Shown piece after piece: positions 24,617 to 32,562 of a stretch of DNA of 64,000 bases. Origin of the DNA: CAWCVR01 sp963799105 (GTDB lineage: Bacteria > Acidobacteriota > Terriglobia > Bryobacterales > Bryobacteraceae); contig CAWCVR010000006.1 of NCBI GenBank assembly GCA_963799105.1, forward strand, positions 62,001-126,000. The letters run 5' to 3'. Both the position numbers and the translations under genes were made by a program. The notes below the pieces were generated by a model. That model was not told the origin of the DNA, did not search any database, and worked only from the letters and a program-made list of their open reading frames with translations. Position 1 is the stretch's first letter. Every line of letters begins with the position of its first letter.

Positions 24617-25192
24617 GGCGAGCTTCGCTCGCCGGGCCGATTGAAAATCGGCCGCAGGCTGCCAGCCTGCCCGGCAGAGCAGCAGAGCCGCAACCCAACC
24701 GCGCGGGATATTCCGGGTTGCCGGGGGCCGGATCGTCTCGCGCGCAGGCGAGCTCCGCTCGCCGGGCCGATTGACAACCCGCCGCAGGCTGCCAGCCTGC
24801 CCGGCAGAGCGGCAGAGCCGCAACCCAACCGCGCGGGATATTCCGGGCTGCCGGGGGCCGGATCGTCTCGCGCGCAGGCGAGCTCCGCTCGCCGGGCCGA
24901 TTGACAACCCGCCGCAGGCTGCCAGCCTGCCCGGCAGAGCGGCAGAGCCGCAACCCAACCGCGCGGGATATTCCGGGCTGCCGGGGGCCGGATCGTCTCG
25001 CGCGCAGGCGAGCTCCGCTCGCCGGGCCGATTGACAACCCGCCGCAGGCTGCCAGCCTGCCCCGCAGAGCAGCAGAGCCGCAACCCAACCGCGCGGGATA
25101 TTCCGGGCTGCCCGGGCCGGATCGTCTCGCGCGCAGGCGAGCTTCGCTCGCCGGGCCGATTGACAATCGGCCGCAGGCTGCCAGCCTGCCCC
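24617..25192. repeat. 130-bp tandem repeat array, about 4.4 copies
   Basis: Unit starts (GGCGAGCTCCGCTCGCCGGG or its variant) fall at 24617, 24747, 24877, 25007 and 25136. The period is 130 bp, with 129 bp for the last full unit. Each unit holds the hairpins GGCGAGC/GCTCGCC and CAGGCTGCCAGCCTG. Copies differ at only a few bases. The array lies between two convergent genes and shows no sign of coding; the short frames through it merely repeat. Confidence 0.9.
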
Positions 25193-25196
25193 ACAT

Positions 25197-25284
25197 AAAA
25201 CCGTCGCGGCGCGCGAAGAATTTGACGGGTAGTAGTACAGAAAACCGGCGCGGCGCACGGAGAACTTGACGGATAGTAGTACAT
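25197..25284. repeat. 44-bp direct duplication
   Basis: 25197-25240 and 25241-25284 are tandem 44-bp copies with seven or so differences, each ending GTAGTAGTACA or ATAGTAGTACA. They sit immediately after the 130-bp array and just before the stop of the DUF4091 gene. Confidence 0.75.
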
Positions 25285-25297
25285 AGCGCCAGCGCCC

Positions 25298-28200
25298 CTA
25301 TTGCAGCGTTTCGATGGCGTCCGCCAGGCGCCGCCGGTAGGCCGTCCAGTCGTCCACTCCGAAAAGCGGATCCGGATCGACCTGGCCCAGGTGGAAGGCG
25401 GCCATGCGGTTGTGGATCAGCGCCTCGGCCTGCGACGCCGCCGGCGTGCCCTCTTTCGCTTTGGCCAGCCGCGCCAGCGTCAGCAGGTGCCGGTAATCGT
25501 CCAGTCCGGCCGCGATGCGCATGAACTCCACCGAAGGAACGAGCTGCCGGTTGGGAGTCGCGTTGGCCCATGCGAGGTCGTCTTCGCGGCAATCCAGGGC
25601 ATAGTACGGGTCGCCGGCCACGGCATGCCAGTGCCAGGCCAGCCGGTACTTCATTCCGTACTCGCTGGCGGCCTTATACAGGTAGATACCGAAGGTCCAG
25701 CGGTTGCCCCCGTTGTAATATGCCCAGGCGCCTCCGGCGGAAGCCAGCAGTTTCAGGCTGGTTTCGTCGTGCCCACCCAACGTGGCAAGGTGCAGCGTCC
25801 TGGACAGCTCGAAAGCCGGATCGTTCCTATCGTGACTGCCGAGGCTCGTGGCGGCGGTGAAGAACGGCGGCCCGTGCGGAAACGCCTGCCGGTAAGCCCT
25901 GGCGTTTTCGATCGACTCTTTGAGCCCGTCGCCGGACGGCTCGTCACCCAGGTTCCAGTAAACCGGCAGCCATTCCTTCTCCCGCGCGTGCCGGTCGATG
26001 ACCGAGTAGACGGCTTTGACGAAGGCGCTGTAATCGGCGAATCCGGCTTCCTTCATCTTCCCCAAATCCCGGCTATACGCATCGATACCGATCACGCCGG
26101 CGCCATAGGAATTCACGGCCTGAAATCCTTTCCTCCCGGCATCCGCCATCTGGCGGTCGGCGGCGCTGAAGTCCAGCAGCGGCTTCCCATCCTTGAATCC
26201 CCGGTAGACCACGGAGGGAACTCCGGTGAACATGGTGAATCCATACGCGCGCAACATCAGCAGGCTCTTCTCCGTCATGTCGGCGGTGAAGGCTACCGTC
26301 TCGCGGTCGTCGCCAAACCACGGGGTGCCAATGCTCCCGCCCCAAGGCCCCACCGGGATATTCACCGCATCGAGACTGCCCTTCCGGACGGCGATTCGCA
26401 GCGGGATCGGCCGGGCAGCTCCCCGCCGCGGCGTGAAAACCGCCTGGCCCGTGTAAATGCCGGGCGCAGTCCCCGGGGGGATGTGCACGGTCAGCCAGAA
26501 CCGCCGCGCCACGCCTTTCGGCAGCGCCACGCCGTTCTTCGGAACGATCAGCCGGGGGGTGATGGTATAGATGCCGCCGTCCATCGTCACCCGGGTCAGC
26601 CGGTACGAAACGTAGCCCACCTCGATGGCGCTCGCCGGTATCGAATCCTTCGGCCCCGCCAGCGCGCCCGCGGTCAGGGTTCCAATTCCCAGGTCCTTCA
26701 GAGGGAGAACCGACATCGTCACCGGGACTATCTGGCCGGCGAATCCGTCGGCCGCGAGCGGCTGGCCGGTTTCCCCGCGATACGGCGTATCGTTGTAGTA
26801 AACGTCCTTCATGAAGTCGCGTTGGAACACCTGGTAACCGCGCGCGGAATCCTCCGCCGTGGGCTGAACCGGGTCGCCTGCCGGGGGGTGCGGCACGCGT
26901 TTGAAGGCATTGTCGAAGTAGAAGCGCCGCTTCTCTTTCACATACTCCAGAAAGCGCGCTCCCTCCGCCGCCTTCTCCACCGGGAACAGGATCACCGCCG
27001 ATACGCCGCACGCCAGGTTCTCTCCCCGGAACTCGATGAAGATCTGTCCGTTCTTCACGTCCACATCGAAGAGCTTCTCCGAAAAATGAGCCGGCTGGTA
27101 TTTGTCGAAAACGTTGTCGGAGGGCAGGTCCTCGGTGTCCCAAAAGCGGAAATATTTTTTCTGGAAGGTCTGGAAATCCATCCGCTCGGAAAACACCGTC
27201 TTGCCCTGCGCCAGAATGGAGCGCTCTCTGTAGACCTGGTACTCGCCCCAGAAGCCGGAAGGGCTATCCATATTCACAAACACCCGGTACTTGCCGTTGG
27301 GCACGTCCACCGCCAACCCGCCGGATTCGATGCAGATGAAATCCTGGTAGAGCGGGTCCGGTTGCAGCACGTCGAACGCCCGCCAGACCTTGGCGTTCTT
27401 CAGACCATAGCCGCGGCCGGGAGAGTACATTGTGGCCGGCGTAACCGGAGTGAATCCGTTCATCACGGGGCTGGTTCCGGTGCCGAAATCGAAGGCGTAC
27501 AGCCCGTCGAAGAACGCGCTTCGCGCCGCCGTATCGCGCTCCAGGCGAAGATTATCGAGAAACAGCGGCCCCGCGTTCCCCACCGCAAAGACCAGCCGTG
27601 TGATACCGCTCAGAATAAGATGCCGGCCGGGGCGCGATTTCTCGCCGACAGACAACTGCCCCAACGGCAGAATCAGCGTGCTGGCGCCGGGAGGAGCCAC
27701 CGTTCCGTAATTGACGCGCGTCCAGTAGCCGTCCGTCGCCGTATCGTGGATTTCCACCGTTACCGGAAGCGGGTGCGTCCCCTCGACATAGGTATCCACC
27801 TTCAGGTAATCGTAGCCCGCCCAGTTCTGCGCGGCCCGCATCGAGACATAACTCCTGTCGATGCGCAGCGCCTTGGCGCCATCGGTGGAATGCGCGGCCA
27901 CCACGACTCCCCCCTCGAACGGGTTGTCCCGCTCGAAGGAAGCGATGGATTTCACCGCCGGCAGCGAGGGTTTCTCCGCGCTCTCCGCCAGAGGGCTGCC
28001 GCAGGCATAGCACTTCTTCCATTCCGGCATGTTGCGGTAGCCGCAGCGCGGGCAATGCACCGCGCCGGCCCCCAGCCGGCCTGGAGGCGCGAGCGGCGCT
28101 TCCTCGCGGTCGAGCACCGGCACGGCGGTGAGTTCGACTTCGCCGCCCACCCGTTCCATCGACACATCGTCGATCCAAAAATAGCCGGGCGCCCACAGCC

Positions 28201-28678
28201 CAAAGGAAGGCCCGGTCCTGGTACGCGCGGACAGGTCGGCCACGTAAGTGAGGCGGGTCCAGCCGAAGTCGCCGTCTTTCTTCAGAGGGAAGTACTTCTC
28301 GGCGAACATGAACTCGGTGTTCAGGTTCCACGTGCCGATGCCGATGTCCAACCCGCGAATGTAGGCCGTGATCCGATAACGGCCCGGTTCCAGATCGCGC
28401 GCCTGTGCGATCCGGATTTTGCCCGTTGAAGAGCATTCCAGCAACGCCAACGTCTTGCCGGTGTGCGGCACCTCGCCCACCTCGAACGAGCAATCGCCCT
28501 CGTATTTCCATCCCGCCCACTTCGCAAACACCATTCCGGAGGAGTCGCGAGTCTTGACCATCTCGAAGGACGGGTCGGCGATCAGGTTACTCGCGCACGA
28601 GATCTCGAACGGCCCGAAAACCGACAAAAGGACGACCGGAAAGACCAGCGGGAGACTGATGGGAATCCGGGTTTGCAT
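25298..28678 (-). CDS. Large secreted DUF4091 (glycoside hydrolase-like) protein with a zinc ribbon
   Basis: This 1126-residue exported protein has the signal peptide MQTRIPISLPLVFPVVLLSV. The N-terminal part is a carbohydrate-binding-like beta domain (NLIADPSFEMVKTRD, then TAYIRGLDIG). Next comes a C4 zinc ribbon, CPRCGYRNMPEWKKCYACGS, at about residues 205-225. Further beta domains follow, then a catalytic-like region with WLPVYWNLGDEPSGDG. A C-terminal DUF4091 segment (LVPSVEFMRIAAGLDDYRHL) is typical of GH123-like proteins. The ATG at 28678 is preferred because the signal peptide begins there and a GATAAT box lies 6 bp upstream. Polysaccharide degradation outside the cell is likely; substrate unknown. 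A zinc ribbon in an exported enzyme is unusual. Confidence 0.82.
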   Translation of the reverse strand: MQTRIPISLPLVFPVVLLSVFGPFEISCASNLIADPSFEMVKTRDSSGMVFAKWAGWKYEGDCSFEVGEVPHTGKTLALLECSSTGKIRIAQARDLEPGRYRITAYIRGLDIGIGTWNLNTEFMFAEKYFPLKKDGDFGWTRLTYVADLSARTRTGPSFGLWAPGYFWIDDVSMERVGGEVELTAVPVLDREEAPLAPPGRLGAGAVHCPRCGYRNMPEWKKCYACGSPLAESAEKPSLPAVKSIASFERDNPFEGGVVVAAHSTDGAKALRIDRSYVSMRAAQNWAGYDYLKVDTYVEGTHPLPVTVEIHDTATDGYWTRVNYGTVAPPGASTLILPLGQLSVGEKSRPGRHLILSGITRLVFAVGNAGPLFLDNLRLERDTAARSAFFDGLYAFDFGTGTSPVMNGFTPVTPATMYSPGRGYGLKNAKVWRAFDVLQPDPLYQDFICIESGGLAVDVPNGKYRVFVNMDSPSGFWGEYQVYRERSILAQGKTVFSERMDFQTFQKKYFRFWDTEDLPSDNVFDKYQPAHFSEKLFDVDVKNGQIFIEFRGENLACGVSAVILFPVEKAAEGARFLEYVKEKRRFYFDNAFKRVPHPPAGDPVQPTAEDSARGYQVFQRDFMKDVYYNDTPYRGETGQPLAADGFAGQIVPVTMSVLPLKDLGIGTLTAGALAGPKDSIPASAIEVGYVSYRLTRVTMDGGIYTITPRLIVPKNGVALPKGVARRFWLTVHIPPGTAPGIYTGQAVFTPRRGAARPIPLRIAVRKGSLDAVNIPVGPWGGSIGTPWFGDDRETVAFTADMTEKSLLMLRAYGFTMFTGVPSVVYRGFKDGKPLLDFSAADRQMADAGRKGFQAVNSYGAGVIGIDAYSRDLGKMKEAGFADYSAFVKAVYSVIDRHAREKEWLPVYWNLGDEPSGDGLKESIENARAYRQAFPHGPPFFTAATSLGSHDRNDPAFELSRTLHLATLGGHDETSLKLLASAGGAWAYYNGGNRWTFGIYLYKAASEYGMKYRLAWHWHAVAGDPYYALDCREDDLAWANATPNRQLVPSVEFMRIAAGLDDYRHLLTLARLAKAKEGTPAASQAEALIHNRMAAFHLGQVDPDPLFGVDDWTAYRRRLADAIETLQ

Positions 28679-28684
28679 GCGAGG

Positions 28685-28690
28685 ATTATC
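28685..28690 (-). promoter_or_regulatory. Candidate -10 box of the DUF4091 gene
   Basis: GATAAT on the minus strand ends 6 bp before the ATG at 28678, the same spacing as at six other positions here. Confidence 0.4.
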
Positions 28691-28715
28691 GCACGGACCG
28701 GCCGCTTCGCCGGCG

Positions 28716-28845
28716 TGTAGTGGGGCGGACCCCCCGGTCCGCGCGGGACGCCCTCGTCCCGCTCTTCGCTCGTAGGTTCGAATGCTTGGCACTGGCGACA
28801 GGCCGGCCAGGGGGCCGGCCGCGGACGAGGGCGTCCGCCCTACAA
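28716..28845. repeat. Palindromic repeat R2, copy 1
   Basis: Outer arms GTGGGGCGGACCCCCCGGTC and GGACGAGGGCGTCCGCCCTA frame an inner pair CGGGACGCCCTCGTCCCG and GGCCGGCCAGGGGGCCGGCC. This is the most diverged of five R2 copies at its right end. It is non-coding. Confidence 0.75.
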
Positions 28846-28939
28846 CGGCGCGGCGGCGGCGGCGCCAGGAGTTGCATGATGGAGGTGGGGCGGAGGCTTG
28901 TGCCCGGGATGAAGTGAAGTTAGCGAGAGCGCGACGAAC

Positions 28940-29449
28940 TCACGCGGCCGGGGCGCCGGCACGCCGCACTGGTGCTCTATCGCCGCCCTGGCCGAGGGAC
29001 GAGCAAGGCGCCAGTTGCGCGCGAATCAAAACCTCGCGATGCCGCTTGGGCAAGGTACTGAGGATGCGGGCGGCGGTGGTTAGACATTGGATGCGGTCCG
29101 CGGTCTTGCGCATCGCCCTGGTACGCGCCTGGGCCAGAAGGGCATCCGGGTCCTGCAGGAATCCATAACGAATCTGGTCCACCAGTTCCCGCACGAATTC
29201 GCCGTAGGCGTCCTCCGGATCCGCAAAGAGGTGGCGCGCAAAACACTGCCGAAAATCTCCCAGCCGCAGGTACAGTTCCCCGTACGCATCCCCATCGCAG
29301 TCGCGCGTGCGCTTCACCAATGCGGACCAGACATCTCCATCGGCGTCATCGGGACCGATCCCAAGAGAAGCTACCGCTGGAGGTATGCACCGTTCCCTTG
29401 CGCCTTCTCCGGATCTCTCATGGTGCTGAACTCTCTCCCTGGGTTTCAT
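28940..29449 (-). pseudogene. ECF-like sigma factor fragment
   Basis: About 100 residues resemble region 2 of an RNA polymerase sigma-70-family protein: YGELYLRLGDFRQCFARHL, ADPEDAYGEFVRELVDQIR, DALLAQARTRAMRKTADRI and ILSTLPKRHREVLIRAQL. The last matches the junction to region 4, but after it the frame runs on with no helix-turn-helix and stops at 28940. A start at 29449 (MKPRERV) is convenient but uncertain, and the frame is open to 29722. It cannot bind a -35 element as it stands, so it is probably a truncated relic. Confidence 0.5.
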
Positions 29450-30334
29450 TCTCAGCCTTCCTCGGCGCCGCACGACGGAGCCAACTTTGACCGGGCCATC
29501 TTTCCCGTTTGGACTGGGCCGGCCGGCCGCGCCATCGTGTCGAAAGCGTTCCCGGTGCCAACCGGGATCGAGCGCATGAGTGAATTCTACCGGAAATTCG
29601 GATACTTCAGTCTCAGATATCTCATCAATTGTGAGTACTATTTGGATTAGGAGTACCCCTACCGATGGGGAAGAACGATGGCTTGAAAGGTGTCGCGTTC
29701 TAAGTGGGAAATCCTCCGACATATCTTCGGCGTGGATGAAACCGCCGGCCCCGCCTCATGCGCTCCGCCCATTCGTTCTAAGTGGCATGACGCCGTGTTC
29801 TTCGTGTGGGCCGGTCTGAACAAGCGGCGCCTGGCAAGCGCCGGGGGGCCGGCGGCCGCTGGTCCGGAGTTCGTCCGACCCATCGGCGCGTGCAACAGGC
29901 CGGCTCGCGCCCGGTGCTCCCATGCCCGCGCCGAGTAACTTCGGTACCAGTACCGCTCCGCATCGGCGCTCTCCAGCTCGGGCCGGAGCTGGAAGTCGCG
30001 GGCTGGCTGCCGGCGAACTCCGGGAGCCGGCTCTCCCCGGCCATGATGCGTGCCCTGCGGCCCGGAGGTCGGCGGCGGCCGGCTGATGCCCCGACGCGTT
30101 TCCGGCGCCACCACTAAGGAAAGTCAGTCGCGCCTTCCCGGCTGAATCTCCCTTCAATGCGGCAGCGCCCCGCGACCCTCCAGGCCACCCCTCGTTTCCT
30201 CTGGGGCGAGGAACTGCGTTGCCTTGCGTATTAGTCGGGTAGAAAGGTCCTATTCACGCAAGTTCTTCGGGTCGCCCTAAAGAACTTCCTGCGGCCTTCC
30301 GATTAGAAGGTTGTAACTGAGTTCGCATGCGCCG
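29450..30334. other. Region without recognisable genes
   Basis: I see no protein family in either strand over these 885 bases. Open frames exist on the minus strand (29659-30157) but have arginine/proline/glycine-rich translations and no ribosome sites. The left part would be the upstream region of the sigma fragment. The right part ends where CheD similarity begins abruptly near 30335. Confidence 0.5.
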
Positions 30335-30620
30335 GCAGCGCTGGCGATCTTGATCGAGACATTCGCTTCGCGGGGCGCCGCGATCTCGCGACTGGAGGTG
30401 AAACTCATCGGCGGGGCCGACAACCTCCGGCCTGACGGTGCGCCGAGTTCTTATTCGGTGGGCGGCCGCAATGTGCAGATGGCGCTGGATGCCCTGGCGG
30501 CTAGGGGAATTACGCCGCGGCCGCCATCGTAGGAGGTCGGCTGGGCCGCGTGATGGCGTTCGACTCGGGAACCGGCGGTGTCTTCGTGAAACTCTTTCGC
30601 CGGCCCGGCGCGAACTCGGG
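30335..30620 (+). pseudogene. CheD remnant (N-terminus missing, frameshifted)
   Basis: CheD deamidates glutamines of chemoreceptors. Similarity starts with ALAILIETFASRGAAISR, then LEVKLIGGADNL and SVGGRNVQMALDALAARGI up to a stop at 30532. After a one-base shift near 30525 the C-terminus continues as AAIVGGRLGRVMAFDSGTGG and VFVKLF. The first 60 or so residues, with the catalytic Cys and His, are absent; the preceding DNA is unrelated. It directly precedes cheB, the usual cheD-cheB neighbourhood. It is non-functional. Confidence 0.72.
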
Positions 30621-30628
30621 GAGGGGTC

Positions 30629-31684
30629 ATGAAGCCTGTCCGCGTGCTAATCGTCAACGATTCCTCCGTGGTCGGCCGGACGCTGTCGGAAGCGCTCGCC
30701 TCCGACCCCCAGATCGAAGTCATGCGCGCCACGGGCGATCCGGTGGTGGCCGCCCGGCGCATCCGCGACCGCAGTCCGGACGTGGTTGTGTTGAATGCCG
30801 GGATGCGGCTCATGGATAGTCTCGCATTCCTCCAGGACGCCATGGCGCAGCGCCCCATACCGGTGATCGTCTGCGCCACCCTTGCCGGAGAAGGGGCGGA
30901 CAGCGCCCTGAAGGCGCTGCAATTCGGCGCCGTGGGAGTGATTGCCCTGCCGCGGAGCGGCGTCGAGCAATTCCTGCGCAAGTCCCGCGGTAAGCTGTGC
31001 CGAGCCGTGAAGGCGGCCGCCACGGCAAGACCGCGGCCGGGACGGCTCGTGGAACCCACCCTCGCGGCGAGCCTTGTGCCGGGGCTCGGACCGGACCCGG
31101 CGGCGCGGCCCCCTGGCGCCGGGCGGGTGGTTCTGGTGGGCGCGTCCACCGGTGGGCCGGAAGCGCTCGGCGTGGCATTGACGGCGCTGCCCGCCCAGTC
31201 GCCCGGACTGCTGGTCGTGCAACACATGCCCGAGCCGTTCACCGCGGCTTTCGCCCGGCACCTGGACGGACAGTGCGCGATCGCGGTCAAGGAGGCCGAG
31301 GACGGCGATCCCGTCCTGCCGGGCCGCGCATTGCTGGCGCCCGGCAATCGCCACCTGCTGCTCAAAGTCTCCGAAGGGCGGTATTACGCGGAAGTGCGCG
31401 ATGGCCCGCCGGTCTGCCGTCATCGCCCGTCGGTGGACGTGTTGTTCCGGTCGGGCGCACGGTGCGCCGGAGGGAACGCCGTGGGCGTGCTGCTGACCGG
31501 GATGGGCAAGGATGGCGCCCGCGGGTTGCTGGAACTCAAACAGGCCGGCGCGGCCACCATCGCACAGGACGAATCCACCAGCGTGGTGTTTGGCATGCCC
31601 CATGCCGCCATCCAGTTGGGCGCGGCCACTCAGGTGCACCCCCTCGAGAAGATCGCCCCGGCGATTCTGGAAGCGTGCCGTTGA
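30629..31684 (+). CDS. cheB: CheB-type protein-glutamate methylesterase with degenerate receiver
   Basis: CheB demethylates chemoreceptors. The C-terminal methylesterase domain is intact: catalytic Ser in GASTGGPEAL, His in QHMPEPFTAAF and Asp in LTGMGKDGARG. The N-terminal receiver is present but has lost its switch. The acidic pair reads LIVNDSS (normally VDDS), the phospho-acceptor reads VVLNAGM (normally LDxEM), and the conserved Lys reads VIALP (normally xxKP). Phosphorylation control is therefore unlikely. A ribosome site (GGGGAGGGG) precedes the ATG. The flanking cheD, STAS and cheA pieces are broken, so this is probably a relic on its way to loss. Free-running esterase activity is possible. 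Confidence 0.85.
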   Translation: MKPVRVLIVNDSSVVGRTLSEALASDPQIEVMRATGDPVVAARRIRDRSPDVVVLNAGMRLMDSLAFLQDAMAQRPIPVIVCATLAGEGADSALKALQFGAVGVIALPRSGVEQFLRKSRGKLCRAVKAAATARPRPGRLVEPTLAASLVPGLGPDPAARPPGAGRVVLVGASTGGPEALGVALTALPAQSPGLLVVQHMPEPFTAAFARHLDGQCAIAVKEAEDGDPVLPGRALLAPGNRHLLLKVSEGRYYAEVRDGPPVCRHRPSVDVLFRSGARCAGGNAVGVLLTGMGKDGARGLLELKQAGAATIAQDESTSVVFGMPHAAIQLGAATQVHPLEKIAPAILEACR

Positions 31685-31695
31685 AGAGAACCGGT

Positions 31696-32020
31696 ATGGA
31701 TTTCGGCGGTGAACTCGCGGCGGGCATCGAGGACACGGACGGCCGGCGCGTGCCGCGGGTGGATGGCCCGTTGGACATCTCCAACACCGCCGTATAGAGC
31801 TCTGCGCTGGTGGACGGCTCGGGGGACTGCGGCGCCGGCCGCCGCACGGTGGCCGACCTGGCCGGCGTTACGGCCGTCAACCTGTGCGGGTTGCAGTTGC
31901 CGTGTTCCGCGCACCGCGCGTTTGCCGCGCGCGGGGGAGCCATCGGCCTGCGGCGTCAGCCGGGGTGGTTCCGCCAGGCGGCCGCGGCGGCTGCCTGTGG
32001 CGGGAGTGAGGAGCGCTCCG
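31696..32020 (+). pseudogene. STAS-domain protein with internal stop
   Basis: RRVPRVDGPLDISNTAV is followed by a TAG at 31795. The same frame continues with RRTVADLAGVTAVNLCGLQL, CSAHRAFAARGGAIGLR and FRQAAAAAA. This order is that of a STAS (anti-sigma-antagonist-like) domain, with the usual DLSGVTxxDSxGLQLL core altered to VNLCGLQL. Chemotaxis operons of this kind often carry a STAS gene. There is no stop between it and the following CheW-like segment. Confidence 0.55.
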
Positions 32021-32022
32021 CG

Positions 32023-32459
32023 ATGACAGACCGGCACGCGGAAGCGTATCGCCAGGAGGCCGACAGGTTGCTGGTGGAAGCCGGAGGCGCCCGGTTCGTG
32101 GCGCCCCTCTCCAACGTCTCCGGTTGCATGGAACTCGCGCGCGGCGGCGCCCAAGCCGGGCGGCAGCCGCCGCTCAGCGTGCGCGGAGAACTGGCGCCCT
32201 ACATCCCCCTGCGCGAGCGGTTCGCCATCCCCGGCGAGCCCCCGCCCATCGAGCAGGTCATCGCCGCCGAAACGCCCGGCGGACAGTACGGCTTCCTGGT
32301 GGACCGCGTCATTGGGGACCACCACACGGTCATCGAGAAACTGGGCCGCCTGTTCCGGGAGACGGATCCGTGGCCCCGATTCCGGACGTCGAACGCCTTG
32401 CCGCCGCGGCCATCCGCGAGGCCGGGTGCCGCCAGGCGCCGAGGTCTCCGACCGTGTGA
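32023..32459 (+). pseudogene. CheA C-terminal (CheW-like) domain remnant
   Basis: From an ATG at 32023 the frame reads LLVEAGGARFVAPLSNVSGC, ELAPYIPLRERFAIPGE and PIEQVIAAETPGGQYGFLVD, then RVIGDHHTVIEKLGRL. This is the CheW-like regulatory domain found at the end of CheA. Near 32360 the frame shifts, and the true C-terminus continues as GDGSVAPIPDVERLAAAAIR before a stop at 32459, inside repeat R1c. No kinase, dimerisation or Hpt domain is present. A free CheW is the alternative, but the GDGSVAxIxDVxxL ending favours CheA. Confidence 0.65.
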
Positions 32460-32562
32460 TTTGGCGCCTTTGCCGGGCCGCTCGCTCATGCTTGCGGTTC
32501 CGGGCAGACCCGTGAGCGAGCGGCCCGTGGCAAAGGAACAGTTTCTCGCGGTCGAAGACCTA
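32442..32562. repeat. Palindromic repeat R1, copy c
   Basis: GGGCCGCTCGCTCATGCTTG faces CCCGTGAGCGAGCGGCCCGT across a short loop, with the R1 outer ends TCCGACCGTGTGATTTGGCG and GCGGTCGAAGACCTA. The last three bases (CTA, read TAG on the minus strand) are the stop codon of the next gene. Confidence 0.8.

Noticed and set aside
24617..25192. Regular repeats that might be a CRISPR array
   Set aside because: The whole 130-bp unit is conserved with no variable spacers, and no cas genes are near. It is a plain tandem array.
24586..25269. Short plus-strand frames of 62-122 codons over the tandem array
   Set aside because: They repeat the same translation each unit, have no ribosome site and arise from the repeat.
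25301..28429. A 1042-codon plus-strand open frame opposite the DUF4091 gene
   Set aside because: It is the mirror of a high-GC coding strand: rich in R, H, G and V, with no family motif. The minus strand has a signal peptide and known domains.
28771..28786. GGTTCGAATGC resembling a tRNA T-loop
   Set aside because: It lies in the centre of repeat R2 copy 1, with no acceptor, D or anticodon stems around it. No tRNA was found in the window.
29659..30157. Minus-strand frames of 133-151 codons as genes
   Set aside because: Composition is low-information and arginine-rich, there is no ribosome site, and no similarity that I can recognise.
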